Assembly: GCF_024713975.1 (NCBI RefSeq)
Contig: NC_091099.1
Location: 15,729,501 to 15,793,500, forward strand
DNA from: Paralichthys olivaceus
Lineage: Eukaryota; Chordata; Actinopteri; Pleuronectiformes; Paralichthyidae
Direction of reading: 5' to 3'
Length of the DNA stretch: 64,000 nucleotides
Part shown: piece after piece, positions 52,601-64,000 of the stretch
How the letters are laid out: each line of letters starts with the position of its first letter
Position numbering within the stretch: the stretch's first letter is position 1
The notes under the pieces: generated by a model
The model's database searches: none
Seen by the model: only the letters and a program-made list of their open reading frames with translations
What the model was told of the DNA's origin: nothing
Made by a program: the position numbers and the translations under genes

Positions 52601-55123
52601 ACTCTTCCTGATGACTATCCAACACAATAATAATGTTAATGTTTAACAATCACGAAGGACTCTGTATCTGTTTTTCAGACAGAAACAAATGGATTGATAA
52701 ATAAATTGACGGCTCATCACCTGAAGTCATGGTTTTTCTTCAGCTCCTGCCAGGCACTTTTGGCAACAGTGTAAAGCTCTAGGGCCTCTTCCCACTGACC
52801 TGCCTGCATCGCTGAGTTTACCTCTTGCAGAGATCGCATGGATAATTCATACCTGGTGGGATGAATGGAGTTAGATGTATATATTTCTGTTTATACTTCT
52901 AACAAAAACATCATCTGAACCCTGTTGGCAGGCCCTCACCTGATCAGGTCGTCTCTGTCCTGGAAAACCTTGGTGGTACGTTGCATTGTGTAGTCTGGGA
53001 AGGCCAGACGCCCTGAATTGACGAGCAGGATGGTAAAAAGCTGGCTCTGCCCAGCAGCTGCCATCTCTTCCTCATCCATGGTGTCCGTCAGAGAGAAGAG
53101 CAGAAGGATGCGGGAGAAAACAGCTCGAGGACCATGACACAGACGCACACAGGAACCTGCAAGCTTTTTCACCCTTTAACGTTGGAGAGGAAAGCACAGG
53201 TGTGAAATCATTACAACATTAGTAGTGCAGTGAATACAAAGTCACTGCTCATCTCACCTTTTGAGGATGACAGCCCTGATGTTTTGAGCAGGGCTCAGAG
53301 AGAAGATGGACTTTTGTTTGCTCAGATTAAGCAGCCCGTCCACAAGCTGCTGTTTCTGAGTCCCAGAACTGCCCAGATGGAAGCTTTTAGCCAGAGCTTT
53401 GAGTTCAGGAGCGGGCAACAGATCTAGAGCCTCTCCGAGGTCCTCAAGATCATTCTCTTTAAGATAAAAAATCTAAATTTAGCGGACATCTGAAGAATAA
53501 AAATAAATAATGTACACATTTGGGTTGGTGTGGATTTTCACAAGGATAACACAAATGGTATTAACTCACAGTTACTATACAACAATTCAATAAGTCATTG
53601 TCTTAGCAGTAAAAAAAAATTAAGAAATATTAAAACACAGCTTGCAACAGTCTACTAATAAATGTCAGTAATTTGGAGTTTCGGCCAACTCAGCCAGAGA
53701 TGTAACATATTAAAAACATCTGGGCTTCATTTACCTGACAGCAGAAAACCACTTTGAACCAGCTCCTCAGCAACAGGTCCCAGATCACTGCATATCTGTT
53801 CATAATCCAGTTTATTTACTTGAAGCCACTTAAGCTTCCTCTGAAAGAGCCTCACATACAGCTTCTGCCCCATGACTTTTGATAGAGAAGACACATGAGA
53901 ACAATTATTTCTATTCATTGTTGTTAAATTATAATAACTGTGTGACACTCTAGCGTACCTGATAGCTTCTCAAATGCGTGTACGAGTGACATATCATCCT
54001 GGTTGAACAAGGCTCTGTCGTCTTCATTCTCCAGCACAGCTTGTAGTACAGTTCTGAAGTTACGGAGGTAGTATGGAAGATTTGGTGGATGAAGGCTGTC
54101 GACAGCTTGGTCGCTGATGGTCTGCTGAGCAAACTCTGGCAGGGAATCACTATTAATGACTGCAGCGGTTAAATCACATATCTCCTCTGAACTCAGAGGG
54201 AGGTCAGACGTTGTGGAAGGCACTAGAGTTTTATCTTGGTCTGTATCAGTTTTTTTGGCTTTATTTTCACTAGAAAACACCTCATCTGACTCCCTGCTCT
54301 TGTCAAATTTTGCTTTCTTAGTGAGAACGGAAACCTTGCCAGTGGAAGCCGCTATCTTTTTCCTCTTTGCTAGTTTGGAGGAAGAAACATGCAACTTTGG
54401 AGTGACTAGTTTTTGGGAGGTTTCTGGCATAAGAGGTCCTTTTTCTGAACACGATAGATATGTCACTGCTGTTGGAGTCTCGTCGCAGGTTTCTGTCAGG
54501 TCGATGACTTTCACACAATCTTTATTGTCCTCAAAACTCTGATTCAGGACATTTTCTTTCTGCGAGCTGCTGAGAGTCTCAGGAGGGTCACTCTCCTTTT
54601 CCAGCTGTTCACCATCCGTTTGTGTCCTCTCAGGTAGGTCGTGACACGTTTTAGATAACTTGGAGGAGAGACTTCCCAGGTCAATCGTCCTGACCACAGT
54701 TTTACTGTTTATCTCACGTGGAGCCTGCTGAAAGTTATTCTTCTTGAAGTAAGGGCTGATCTTGGTCTCTTTGACCTCCTCTCCCTTGTTTCGATCCTGC
54801 TCTGGGGACTTTGCAGGATTCTTTCTGGGTGACAGCTGGGTGCTTGGCACAACATTATTACTTGCTGAGGTGGCACTGCTGTCTCCTCTGTCAAAGTTCT
54901 GACATTGCAAATCAATGTGCTCATTGATCCTGAATCTTGGTACCAGTTGGCCACACAGGGGACAGGCCAGCTTGGATGGAGGCTGGCTGCTGAAGAATGA
55001 GGTGATTGGAGTCATGGAGGAGGCAGCACTGGCAGGAGTCCCAGCTGAGACATTACCTTTCTTCTTGCTCTTGGACAATGACAGACTTATCCTGGGTTTG
55101 TCCTTGTTGGCTCTCTCGGTCAT
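49687..55123 (-). CDS. fan1: FANCD2/FANCI-associated nuclease 1, 13 exons
   Basis: Structure-specific nuclease that acts in DNA interstrand crosslink repair in the nucleus. Exons in transcript order: 55123-53959, 53875-53735, 53456-53258, 53173-52940, 52852-52721, 52614-52506, 52420-52301, 52175-52011, 51920-51758, 51666-51563, 51481-51287, 50052-49924, 49824-49687; in phase, 997 residues (human 1017). An N-terminal UBZ4 finger uses Cys54, Cys57, His69 and Cys74 ([20 protein letters not shown]). A SAP-like DNA-binding segment lies about 443-480, followed by helical TPR-like repeats including [20 protein letters not shown]. The VRR-NUC domain keeps its PD-(D/E)xK centre: Asp940 in GLPDLVVWN, Glu955 and Lys957 in LVEVKG, with the same spacing as human D960, E975, K977. 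Residues 80-380 are low-conservation linker. The enzyme looks intact. Confidence 0.95.
50500..50620 (+). repeat. Probable repeat end in fan1 intron
   Basis: 'gatagtgggaggacacagac' and 'catctttatatccagtctatg' are typical of a common fish repeat end. The host intron (50053-51286) has nothing else recognisable. Confidence 0.35.
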
Positions 55124-55450
55124 TGTTTTGTTGCTCAGTGAAAACGTCTTTCAGAAACTTCTCTTCGCTGCAAACTTCTCAGTGTAGACAGGGCTAACAA
55201 TGCTGTGGTTAAGCTAACTTAGCTTAGAGATACTCACATTTAACACGTCGCATATTTGCAGCTTGTTTAGTCTCACGTGCGTCCCAAAGAACACAGAAAC
55301 ATGAACAGAAACCCTGTCAGTGGCTCAGGATGTTAGCTAACGTGCCGGGTAGCATTTAGCCGGAGAGGCGCTGCAGGGCAACAACAATCCCGCTTCTCAG
55401 GCGTAACCGGCCGAGCACAGAATGACTGTCAGGGGGAAGTAATCGATCCC
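55124..55450 (-). promoter_or_regulatory. fan1: Probable fan1 5' UTR and promoter
   Basis: Sequence upstream of the fan1 ATG rises in CpG content around 55340-55430. No further exon could be placed. Promoter assignment is by position only. Confidence 0.35.
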
Positions 55451-55702
55451 AAGTGAGTCGATTATATTAAATTAACTAAGCAAAAAAACACAAACGGGGA
55501 AATAAACACAATTGGATGTAAAATAAGTATGTGTACAAATTTAACTCAACTTATATTGTTTGAATTAAAATACAAAAAATACACATAACTCGGTTTTTTT
55601 TTTCAAAAAAAATTAATTCCAAATGTAATCACATATGGATTTTTTTTTCAAATTTAAATGATCGCTTATTTAGAGAATGTTTGGCTGTGCAGACCTCACA
55701 CG

Positions 55703-55704
55703 GT

Positions 55705-55745
<41 letters not shown>
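55703..55745 (+). repeat. (GT)n microsatellite
   Basis: About 43 bases of GT with one interruption. It creates a run of Cys-Val in one frame that is not coding. Confidence 0.95.
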
Positions 55746-55746
<1 letters not shown>

Positions 55747-56161
55747 TGTTGGGGGGCAGTGAGCACATAATGGAGGGTGGAGTGGGGGGTGTATTTTCTT
55801 ACACACGTTCCTGGGCTGCTGTGCGGCTTTTATTCAAAACTCACCATTCCGGAGAGCAAACCAGATGTGATCGGCACACGGGCGTGTTTCACATGGAGGG
55901 ACAGCGACGGGACTGATGCTGGTGAGTGGAAACACGCTGGACTCGTGTGTATGCGTGGACGGATTAAAATGTCACAGTGATGCATTTACACAAATAGGCC
56001 CCGAGAAGAGCAGGTCTGAGGAGGACAATGCTGTGATGGGCTCCAGCATCAGCCTCTGAGCTGCATGTCAGCTCGCTGCAGCCTCCACATCAAGGTCGAT
56101 GTGAATTACAGCAGCAGCAGGATGATGATGATGATATGATGCTTACAGATGCTGAAGCCAG

Positions 56162-56165
<4 letters not shown>

Positions 56166-56204
<39 letters not shown>

Positions 56205-56219
56205 GTGTGCGTGTGTGTG
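56166..56219 (+). repeat. (GT)n microsatellite
   Basis: Imperfect GT array of about 54 bases. Confidence 0.95.
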
Positions 56220-56794
56220 GAGGGAGTGGGCTCCATTAACGCACACTACAATGTACGCGCAGGGAAAACCATATGTCCGGTTATGTTATCGATTTGTGGC
56301 CAGATGTGAGTGCGGCGTCCACATGCGGCACATGCTGCGGCAAAAGTTCGGCGTAATGGCTTTATTAAATACCACCGCAGATCCGCAAAGGGCAGGGCAA
56401 CATGCGTGAGAAGGGGGATTGCGATGGTCCCTATTGTTTTCAATTAGCAGAGAGGTCATGATGAGGTCTGCGTGGTTTATTATGGGGGTTAAGACCACCA
56501 CCATTTCAGTTTCATCTGATCTGATCGACACTGCTGTGACCACAGTGTTGAATCCCCCCCCCCAAAGAAAAGCTTGAGCCACAACAGCACAGCAGTGTTT
56601 CCAGTACAGCCACAAGATGCTTCATGTTGAGATGAGGGCTTGGTGATGATGACATGTTTATACAGGGCGTGTAGTGGCAGCAGATCCAGTACACACACAG
56701 TATATATGATTTTAAACCGAGGAGCCAAGCAAGCCAAAACACATGAGATATACATGTGAATATAAATATATATATATTCGTGTTTAAACATTCA

Positions 56795-56983
56795 TATTGT
56801 GGGGCCCTGTTTTCTTTATGGGGACAAAAACAAGTCCCTATAAAATAAATCATTGCATTTGAAGGTGAGGTCATGTTTTAAGTTTAGGTTTAGGTTTAGA
56901 TTAGGTTTAGATTAAGGTAAGGGTTAGGCAAGTATAAGTAAGTAAATCTCCAAGAAATCAGTTAAGGTCAATTTAACGCCAAA

Positions 56984-57026
<43 letters not shown>

Positions 57027-57035
57027 TGTGTGTGT
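56795..57035 (+). repeat. Dispersed repeat with TTAGG-like core and GT tail
   Basis: 'gtggggccctgttttctttatggggac' is followed by irregular TTTAGG units (56879-56935) and a GT array at 56987-57035. It has the same plan as the element at 2655-2876 and is likely a related family. It is not telomeric. Confidence 0.5.
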
Positions 57036-58869
57036 ATGTTTACCTATTATTTCATGTCAAAATGGCTGCCATAAAAAGGGTCTATTATTTTGCTAATGAA
57101 TATATTAATAATAGATTGATAATAGATAATAGATTGCTTGGGCCATAGTAAGTAGTGAAATGGGCCCATCAAAAATGAGTATCACAGACGTATATGTTCA
57201 CATTTCAGGGGCTGGAACCGCTGAACTGAGAGATTTCACGTGATAAAATGCAATGAACTGATTTTCAAAATAGTTGCAGATTAAACTTCTGCTAATCCAC
57301 TAATCAATCGACAAATAAATTCACCTCTATAGGGACATATGACTTAGTTTGATTCATGCAACTGAGTCGTGATGGGTATATGGCTTCTTTTTTACTGTTG
57401 TTTGGCTCCTAAAATACATAAAAAATCACAAACAAGAGGACACAGATACTTGATTTCTACCAGTTGTGTTTACATTCTTGTTGAGCTATAACATTATCTG
57501 TCCATTTGCCAATACACAGGCTGTTTTGGTGTGCTTTGGTCCAGGTCAAACATTTATTCAGAGCTGCTTTTCAGATGTCAAGAGAATGATGTACTGTTCC
57601 ACACACAGTATCCTCAGAGACTATAAGCCATGAATCATAAATCTGGCACACACACTATAACCACACTGTATGGATTATTCTGGGATGCGTCTTTGTAAGA
57701 ACTATAAGTAAACAATGATCAAACAGAAAAGAAACACTGCATGCTGCTGGCTCTGCTCACTTAGAGTAGTTGTACAGCAGGTTTCCTGTTCTGCAGGACA
57801 TCAGGACAGAATTAGAGCAGACACAACAAAGCAAGACGGCAGATAACAAACAACATCAGCAGACAAAAGGGGTGATATGACACGTGTGTGGGTGCTGAGG
57901 GTGCAGAAATAATGGATGAATGTAGATCAGTATGACGTTCATCAGTGGATACTTGTTTGACGTGCGAAACAAAGACATTTAGTCAGTTATTGAAAATAAT
58001 CACTAGCCACAAGTCATTTAAGTCTGGTGTTTGAGTGCTGCTCTGTTAGTGTCGTTGGGTTTTATCCTAACAAACAAGTGAAGAGGTGGTTTTGCTCCTG
58101 AAATTAATCTTAATGGCTTAATAATTTGTGTATTTACAGAGAAAGAGACGCTGCGATAATTGATTTAGACAATATTAGTTCCAATAAATAGTTTATCTGT
58201 TTATTTAACAGAGGCCATGCACAACACAACAATTGAGCGGGACACACACAACTCATTACTTCCACAAAGGAGGTTAAGTTTCATCCGTGTTTGTTTGTTA
58301 GCAGGATTACTCTAAAACTACTCAACTGATTTCCATATTTGTGGAGGGCTGACCCAAAAAAGATCCCATTAAATGTTAGTGCAGATCACGGGGCAGATCC
58401 AGGAATGGTTTTTCACTTTCTTTAACAATGCAAGATATGCTGTTTTTGTGCAATCTGGTGCAAGTCCAAAAATCCCTGATCTAGTGAATTTAAATGTGAT
58501 GTCATAAGGGGTCTGTTGGGCCGTGGTGGATGTGTGTACTCTAGTGCCATTTAGTTTGGTCCCTTGGCAACACAATATAAAAGACATTACAACAATTCAC
58601 AGCAAACAACTCAGAGAAATTACACACGGTAGATCACATATAAAACATCATAAATACACATGACAGAGTGTCCATGCATGTTAGAAAATGAATGTAAGCT
58701 TAATTATAAAAGCTAGGATTTGTTCAGTGACTTTTCTGAGAACTAGGAAACAGGCAGCATGGTGTTGTTGATAGCATGAAGTAAACATTTACTACAAATT
58801 TATTTTACTTAACTGATAAATAAAACAATTGGTTATCTATTTATGTTAACAGGGTTGACAGTGGTGGGC

Positions 58870-58884
58870 ATGCAGGGCCAGTGA
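58870..58884 (+). other. apba2: Minimal upstream ORF overlapping the apba2 start
   Basis: ATG CAG GGC CAG TGA ends in the sequence TGATGG, in which the stop overlaps the apba2 ATG by one base (58884). Seen directly; a translational control role is inferred. Confidence 0.5.
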
Positions 58885-61800
58885 TGGCTCATGGTAAAAA
58901 AACAGGAACCATTTCCAAAATATTGGCTCCCAACCCTCCACCGTGCCCCAGTACAGGACTCACCAAACAGAGCCACGAGGAGCAGCAGGGTTCGGTGAGG
59001 GAGGCGTCTGAGCAACCACCTCACACCTTCAAGGATGACAACACCGACCAGCTGACGCCTCCTGCTTCTGCCAAACACTTTTACATGAGCTCTGACCCCA
59101 GTCCCGAGGACATGGAGGACACCTGCTCTGAGTACGACAACGTGGGCTCTGATGTTGAGCAGGACTATGACGAGGTGCTGCATTTGAACAGGGAGGGCAT
59201 GGTGGACATGAGGTATTACAAGCAGTACTGTCCCGAGGATGCTGGCTACATAAAGCATGCAGGAGGTGATAATATTAATGAGAACAGCAGCGCTGTTGAC
59301 CAGTTCACTCCCAGAGTTCGTCATAGTACAGAAATATGTGAGGGATCGCAGTCTAACACTAAGCCTCTCAAGACGGGCCATCGCTTCAGGTCACACTGTG
59401 TCCCCATTCCTGTGGATGAAGCAGAGAAGGGAGCAGAGAAGGGCCAAGAGAACAGGTTTGTTTATAGTGACGGAGATGAGATAGAGGAGGTGCTGGATGG
59501 GGCCAGGTTTATAGAGGATTTAGAGGAGACAGTGAACACTGTTCAAAGACCAACCAGCCTTTATCCTGGCAATGATAATGAAAAAATTAGAAAGGGAGGC
59601 GATGAAAGGGAAAGAGAAGATGTCACCCGGGTTACAAGAAACCCTAATATCCAAGGAGCCAGTAAGAAGTGTGAGTCATCCCACATGGGTTCAAAAGAGA
59701 GGGAGAGGCAGGGCAAAGGACGAGGGAGGAGGGGAACAGCAGAGGACACTGAGCATATTGTCTCTGGGATCAAACGATGCTCGACCAACAGCACTGAACA
59801 GCGTCCAAAGGCTTCAGTGAGGGACTGCAAAAAGGCAGCTGTTCGCACCAAAGCTAAGTCTGGTTCCAGTAAACAACATCCTCCTCCGCCACCCCGTCAT
59901 TCCCACGCACAGTCACCTGCAGATGCCCAGAAGCCACAGTCTCGCCAAGAGACTCCCCCAGTTCCCAGACCCAGTCCCCCTTCTGCCAACGGCCAGGAGA
60001 ACAAAGCCAGGGTCACCAAACCCTTGCCTGCTCCTCAGCACACACCACAACAACAGAGGGAGCCGCTGGAGGAGAGGCAGAGACGGCCAGAGAAAACCCA
60101 GCAGGTAACCACAGCGCACAGGCCTGATCTCATCCTCCGTAGCTTGTGTTTGTTAATGCTTGTGCCACAAATACTCTTTGTCCCCTTTTTCCATGTGGGA
60201 CAACAAGAAACATTTAAAACAAGACTTGGCCAAGTTAAAGCAGATTTTTGTGTACAACAGGGTGAGAAGCCAAGCACAGCCGTGATGCCTGAGGATGTGG
60301 TGGAGCAGCTGAGGAGGCCTCATTGTCAGGAGCTCGTCCCTGCAGAGATGGCCAACACACCCAAGGTGAACATGTGCTTTCATCTGTTTCATCTGATCCA
60401 TCAAAGAAGGAAATCGGCAACTTTAAATGTGTGACTTTGTAAATTCACCCTCATAATGTCATCTTTTTTAATTCACACATTTATATTTTAACGATTAACC
60501 ACAATACACACAAATACACTTGAAATCAAACTAACTAATAACTAATACCTTATTTTAAAGAAAACACAGGAGGCTTCTTCTTTCCCCAGCTTTGAAGATG
60601 GTAAATATCTCAGAATGTCCTTCTTATTCATTAAAATATATCATATCTATTTTGATATAGTTTATCAATGCTGCGTGTTAGTGTGTCACAACGCGAGGTG
60701 TTTGTTCTGCTGCATAGTCCCAGGTCCCTGTGAGCCAGAGGACCTTATTGACGGGATCATCTTCGCTGCGAACTACCTTGGCTGCACTCAGGTGTTGTCT
60801 GATAAAAATCCATCCAAGTCTATTCGCATGTCCCAGGCTCAAGAAGCTGTCAGTCGTATCAAGGTAAATCTTCAGGGAGGCAGTCATGAGCATTGTTTTG
60901 GTTTCTGAATCTTTAAATCTGCCACACATAGAAACAGACTCAGGTGTAAATGATTCGATTCTGGATCTAGGATCCTGTTTAGTCATGTTAATGCTTCTGG
61001 AGCATTAATTGTCAGATTAATGGAGATTTGAACCTGATTCTCAGGATTTTGTTTGCAGGTTTAAAGAAGAGACTTGTTCAGTACTGGCAGACGTTTATGC
61101 TCCAAGCACTTTTCAAATAATTTATTTAAAAACATTTTTTCAAGTGTATAGATGTATCTGTATTGGCAGGTTAACTATGAATGAAACGTCAGCAGTGCAG
61201 TAGATTATTTTTGTTACCACACGGTGGAGCTGTTATTCCTTTTTTGCCTACAGTTCTTCCTCGTGTCAGTGTTTTGATGACAGACTGTATATAAAGTATA
61301 TATTATTTATATTCAGACAGATGTAATATTGTATATCTGTCTGAATATAAACCTATGCACAGTCTATGTGTTTGGACAATAAGCTCAAAGTTTATGTTGT
61401 GAGATAAAAATACAGAAAACTAATTTAAAAAATGTTATTTATTTAAAAGAGCCAGGATGAAGACTCTCAGATGATGACAGAAGTCGACCTGTTCATCTCC
61501 ACTAAAGCTGTCAAAGTGCTGAACGCTGACACACAGGTCAGTAACTGAGAACTTTGTGTGTATGTAAATGTGCCAAATTTTCCTACGTAGGCTAGTTTGC
61601 ATCTGCAGTCCCTAGTAGGTAGACGGTTTAAACATACAATCAACATATATGTATATGTATAAAAAAAAGACACTTCACATAAATTCTTATAAAATCATGG
61701 ACAACATGGATAAAAGTTAAATAGCACATAGAAGGCACAAAAGTATAAATGATGAGTAAAACAAGATACAGACACAGACGTAACAATTGAAAGCAGATAA

Positions 61801-63873
61801 ACAATAAAACAAAACACACAAAAAATGTTGGCCCTGTGATATGCAGGGGACTTTTCCAGATTGTATCCAGCTTCTCACTCAATGTCAGCTAAGATTGGCT
61901 CCAGCTCTTCCCGGAACCTCAAAGGATAAGTGGTACAGATGGATGGATGAAGAATATTTAGCTAAACAACAACAATATTTCATATTCTTGTTGCTCCATA
62001 GGAGACAATGATGGACAGTGCCTTGCGTACCATCTCTTACATCGCAGACATTGGTAGCATTGTGGTTCTGATGGCTCGGAGGCGCGTGTCTCAGGCTTCA
62101 CCAGAGGAATTTTCAGAATCTCCCGATTCAAACGGCGAAGGGACGACTCAGTACAGGATGGTCTGCCACGTCTTTGAGTCCGAGGATGTGAGTGTTGTGT
62201 GCTTGACTATGGATACTCGTGTACTTTTGGGTTTACGCTCAACTTTATTTATCTTGTGGTCACTTTAACCACCGTGATCCCTCTCACCTCTTTGCTGTGG
62301 TCAACTGGGATATCCTTTATTCTGAGTGGTTTTCCCCAAACGCTCCCCTTCCCACAGGCACAGCTGATCGCACAGTCCATTGGTCAGGCCTTTAGTGTGG
62401 CCTACAGAGAGTTCCTGCGAGCCAACGGCATCAACCCCACCGACTTGAGCCAGAAACAATACAGCGACATCATCAACTCCCAGGAAATGTACCACGACGA
62501 CCTTGTCCATTTCTCAAACTCAGACAACTGTAAAGAGGTGCAATGTTTTTTTCATGAGGCGTAATGAATGATGGTAACCATGAATGATTTAGGCAGAATC
62601 TCACATTCAAGAAACTTCAATTGATGCTTTTTCTTCTTTCCAGCTGCACGTGGAGAAACAGAAAGGGGAGAGCCTCGGTGTGGTGATCGTGGAGTCCGGC
62701 TGGGGCTCCATCCTGCCCACCGTTATCCTGGCCAGTATGCTGAACAGCGGCCCCGCAGCTCGCTCGGGAAAACTCAGCGTCGGTGACCAGATCATGTCCA
62801 TTAATGACACCAGCCTGGTGGGGCTGCCGTTGGCCACGTGTCAGGGCATCATCAAGGTACAGAGCTTCTCAGGGAGCTCGAGTTAGTGTTTACAGAGTCT
62901 AAACTGTGCCTCAATCCTAACTTCACAACAAAAAGGTCTATCTCTAGCACAAACTACAACCTCTGATGACACCCTAATAAATTAAAATGGATAGAAACAG
63001 GTATATGTTAATATGAAACCATACCATTGTAATGTTAAGTTATTCTATCCACATTATTATGCAAAAACACAGCCAACATCACGTGAAAACAAAACATTGA
63101 TCCAAGCCCATTAGTACCAATTCATGATGTTATTATGTATTTCAAAAATATACATTTGAATCGAATTATTGTTTTAAAAAAAGACTATATATTTTTGTAA
63201 AGTGAGCAAACATAACAAAAAGTTATAAGTAGTGGATTTAATATCTTCAGCTGTGGATTTGTTCCACTTGTGTTTAGCAGGTAGATTCATGTGGGTTCAA
63301 ATCTAAATAAATGTCACTTAAGTGAAACTTTAGGGTCTGTAGCTCTGAATGGTCTGTATTTGTACAGATCTTTTCTAGTCTGTCCACTTTACAAGCACTT
63401 TAAAGTTTTTGCCATTCACCCATTCACACACAAGTCATACTGTGCATATATGCACCAGTCACAATCTGCCACCACAGCAAAATTTGGGGTTTGATGTATT
63501 TCCCCAAGGACACGATGGCATGCTGAAGAAAGCTCCCATCATCTCTTCAGCCAGTTTGAGCATGTGAGCTCCGGGAGGCGCTATAGAGTTCCTCTGCCAA
63601 CTAAAATGTTTTTAAAAAGGCCTTAATAATTCCTCACTCAACAAAGTCACATTCAGTCCACAGAAAGACTGCAAGAACTCTTTTTGTTTGCAATTCTATT
63701 CTATTCTATTTAAAGTTGTCCTTTTAAAATAAGCTTATGTGTTTTTGTTTCAGGGTCTAAAGAATCAGGTGAAGGTGAAGCTGAGCATCGTGAGCTGTCC
63801 TCCTGTCACAACCGTCCTCATCAAGAGACCTGATCTCAAGTTCCAGCTGGGCTTCAGTGTTCAGAACGGCATT
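58884..63873 (+). CDS. apba2: APBA2 / X11-beta / Mint2 adaptor, 9 exons seen, 3' end outside window
   Basis: Neuronal adaptor that binds the APP cytoplasmic tail through its PTB domain and Munc18/other partners elsewhere. Exons: 58884-60104, 60261-60365, 60561-60600, 60718-60863, 61450-61536, 62002-62187, 62358-62537, 62644-62856, 63754-63873 (then a GTGAGT donor), in phase, 766 residues. The N-terminal 407 residues are a low-complexity acidic and proline-rich region, with a conserved patch [14 protein letters not shown]. The PTB domain begins near residue 456 ([20 protein letters not shown]) and continues through [23 protein letters not shown]1 starts at about 656 ([20 protein letters not shown]) and PDZ2 begins near 740 ([17 protein letters not shown]); its end is beyond the window. 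The exon at 58853 carries 31 bases of 5' UTR. The short basic segment found in some mammalian forms between the first two PTB exons is not seen. APBA1 is a less likely alternative. Confidence 0.93.
60864..61449 (+). other. apba2: apba2 intron with palindrome
   Basis: A 0.59 kb intron inside the PTB-coding region. It contains the inverted repeat at 61306-61351. No microexon encoding the basic RMQKAAKIKKK-type segment was found. Confidence 0.5.
61306..61351 (+). repeat. Perfect 17-base inverted repeat (hairpin)
   Basis: TTTATATTCAGACAGAT at 61306-61322 and its exact reverse complement at 61335-61351 are separated by 12 bases. Outside it, 'cagactgtatataaag' and 'cctatgcacagtctatg' extend it as an imperfect palindrome of about 90 bases. 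Confidence 0.9.
61845..61955 (+). repeat. Dispersed repeat fragment (copy 3 of 3)
   Basis: Same core as the copies at 20878 and 40232: 'caatgtcagctaagattggc', then 'ggataagtggtacagatgga'. It lies in an apba2 intron just before the exon at 62002. Confidence 0.55.
63330..63600 (+). repeat. Dispersed teleost repeat in apba2 intron
   Basis: 'aatggtctgtatttgtacag', 'gccattcacccattcacaca' and 'ccaaggacacgatggcatgc' are typical words of a common fish repeat. A fragment in the opposite orientation is at 21560-21735. Non-coding. Confidence 0.5.
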
Positions 63874-64000
63874 GTGAGTAAGCCCTTGTCAGTGAGCAGC
63901 GTGACACTAAACTTTAGAGTCAGGCTAAAAATGAATGGTTGGCTACTTCTGAAGAGCACCAGTGTTTTTGATGCAGTCACAGAATCTTTCTCACACCCTC
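63874..64000 (+). other. apba2: apba2 intron, cut by the window edge
   Basis: Begins with a GTGAGT donor after the PDZ2 start exon. Nothing else is visible before the window ends. Confidence 0.8.

Larger units (their letters stand above)
55746..58852 (+). other. Region between fan1 and apba2, possible apba2 5' exon
   Basis: Before the apba2 coding exon there is a plausible untranslated exon ending GGGACTGATGCTG/GTGAGT at about 55921, and GC-rich sequence around it. This is speculative. The rest (57036-58852) shows no exon or repeat that I can support. Confidence 0.25.

Noticed and set aside
56149-56409. Cysteine-rich frame starting near the GT repeat
   Set aside because: The Cys-Val run comes from the (GT)n microsatellite.

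Overview
The window is vertebrate nuclear DNA, almost certainly from a ray-finned (teleost, probably percomorph) fish. It holds six multi-exon protein genes with short GT-AG introns, long CA/GT and GATA/GACA microsatellites, and several degraded dispersed repeats of a kind common in teleost introns. Spliced translation of every gene stays in frame across all exons and gives a protein close to the length of its mammalian homologue. I see no prokaryotic gene, tRNA, rRNA or CRISPR array.

Layout, left to right: tcf12 (E-protein transcription factor, + strand, 3' part of the gene, including a conserved internal alternative first exon) to about 12.3 kb; a 1.1 kb GATA/GACA satellite at 13.3-14.4 kb; cgnl1 (paracingulin, +) from a non-coding exon near 14.6 kb to 25.3 kb; aqp9-type aquaglyceroporin (+) 25.9-29.8 kb; a gene-poor gap; adam10 (membrane metalloprotease, - strand) with coding exons 35.8-48.1 kb; fan1 (DNA-repair nuclease, -) 49.7-55.1 kb; a 3.7 kb gap; apba2 (X11-beta/Mint2 adaptor, +) from 58.9 kb, running off the right edge after part of the second PDZ domain.

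The order tcf12-cgnl1-aqp9-adam10 matches human 15q21.3, while fan1 and apba2 correspond to 15q13. Several genes that I recall lying between these in mammals (for example ALDH1A2 and LIPC) are absent. These are ordinary neighbouring genes without a shared pathway: transcription, tight junctions, glycerol/water transport, ectodomain shedding, crosslink repair, and synaptic scaffolding (APBA proteins bind the APP tail and ADAM10 is the APP alpha-secretase, but nothing here suggests that the proximity matters).

The most interesting points are the conserved alternative first exon of tcf12 with an octamer motif upstream, a His/Gln-rich insertion in the ADAM10 cytoplasmic tail, an Asp/Glu run in the aquaporin tail, a GC-AG intron in cgnl1, the layered GATA/GACA satellite beside the cgnl1 promoter, and several inverted-repeat elements in introns. 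I did not find evidence of a wholly new biological system.
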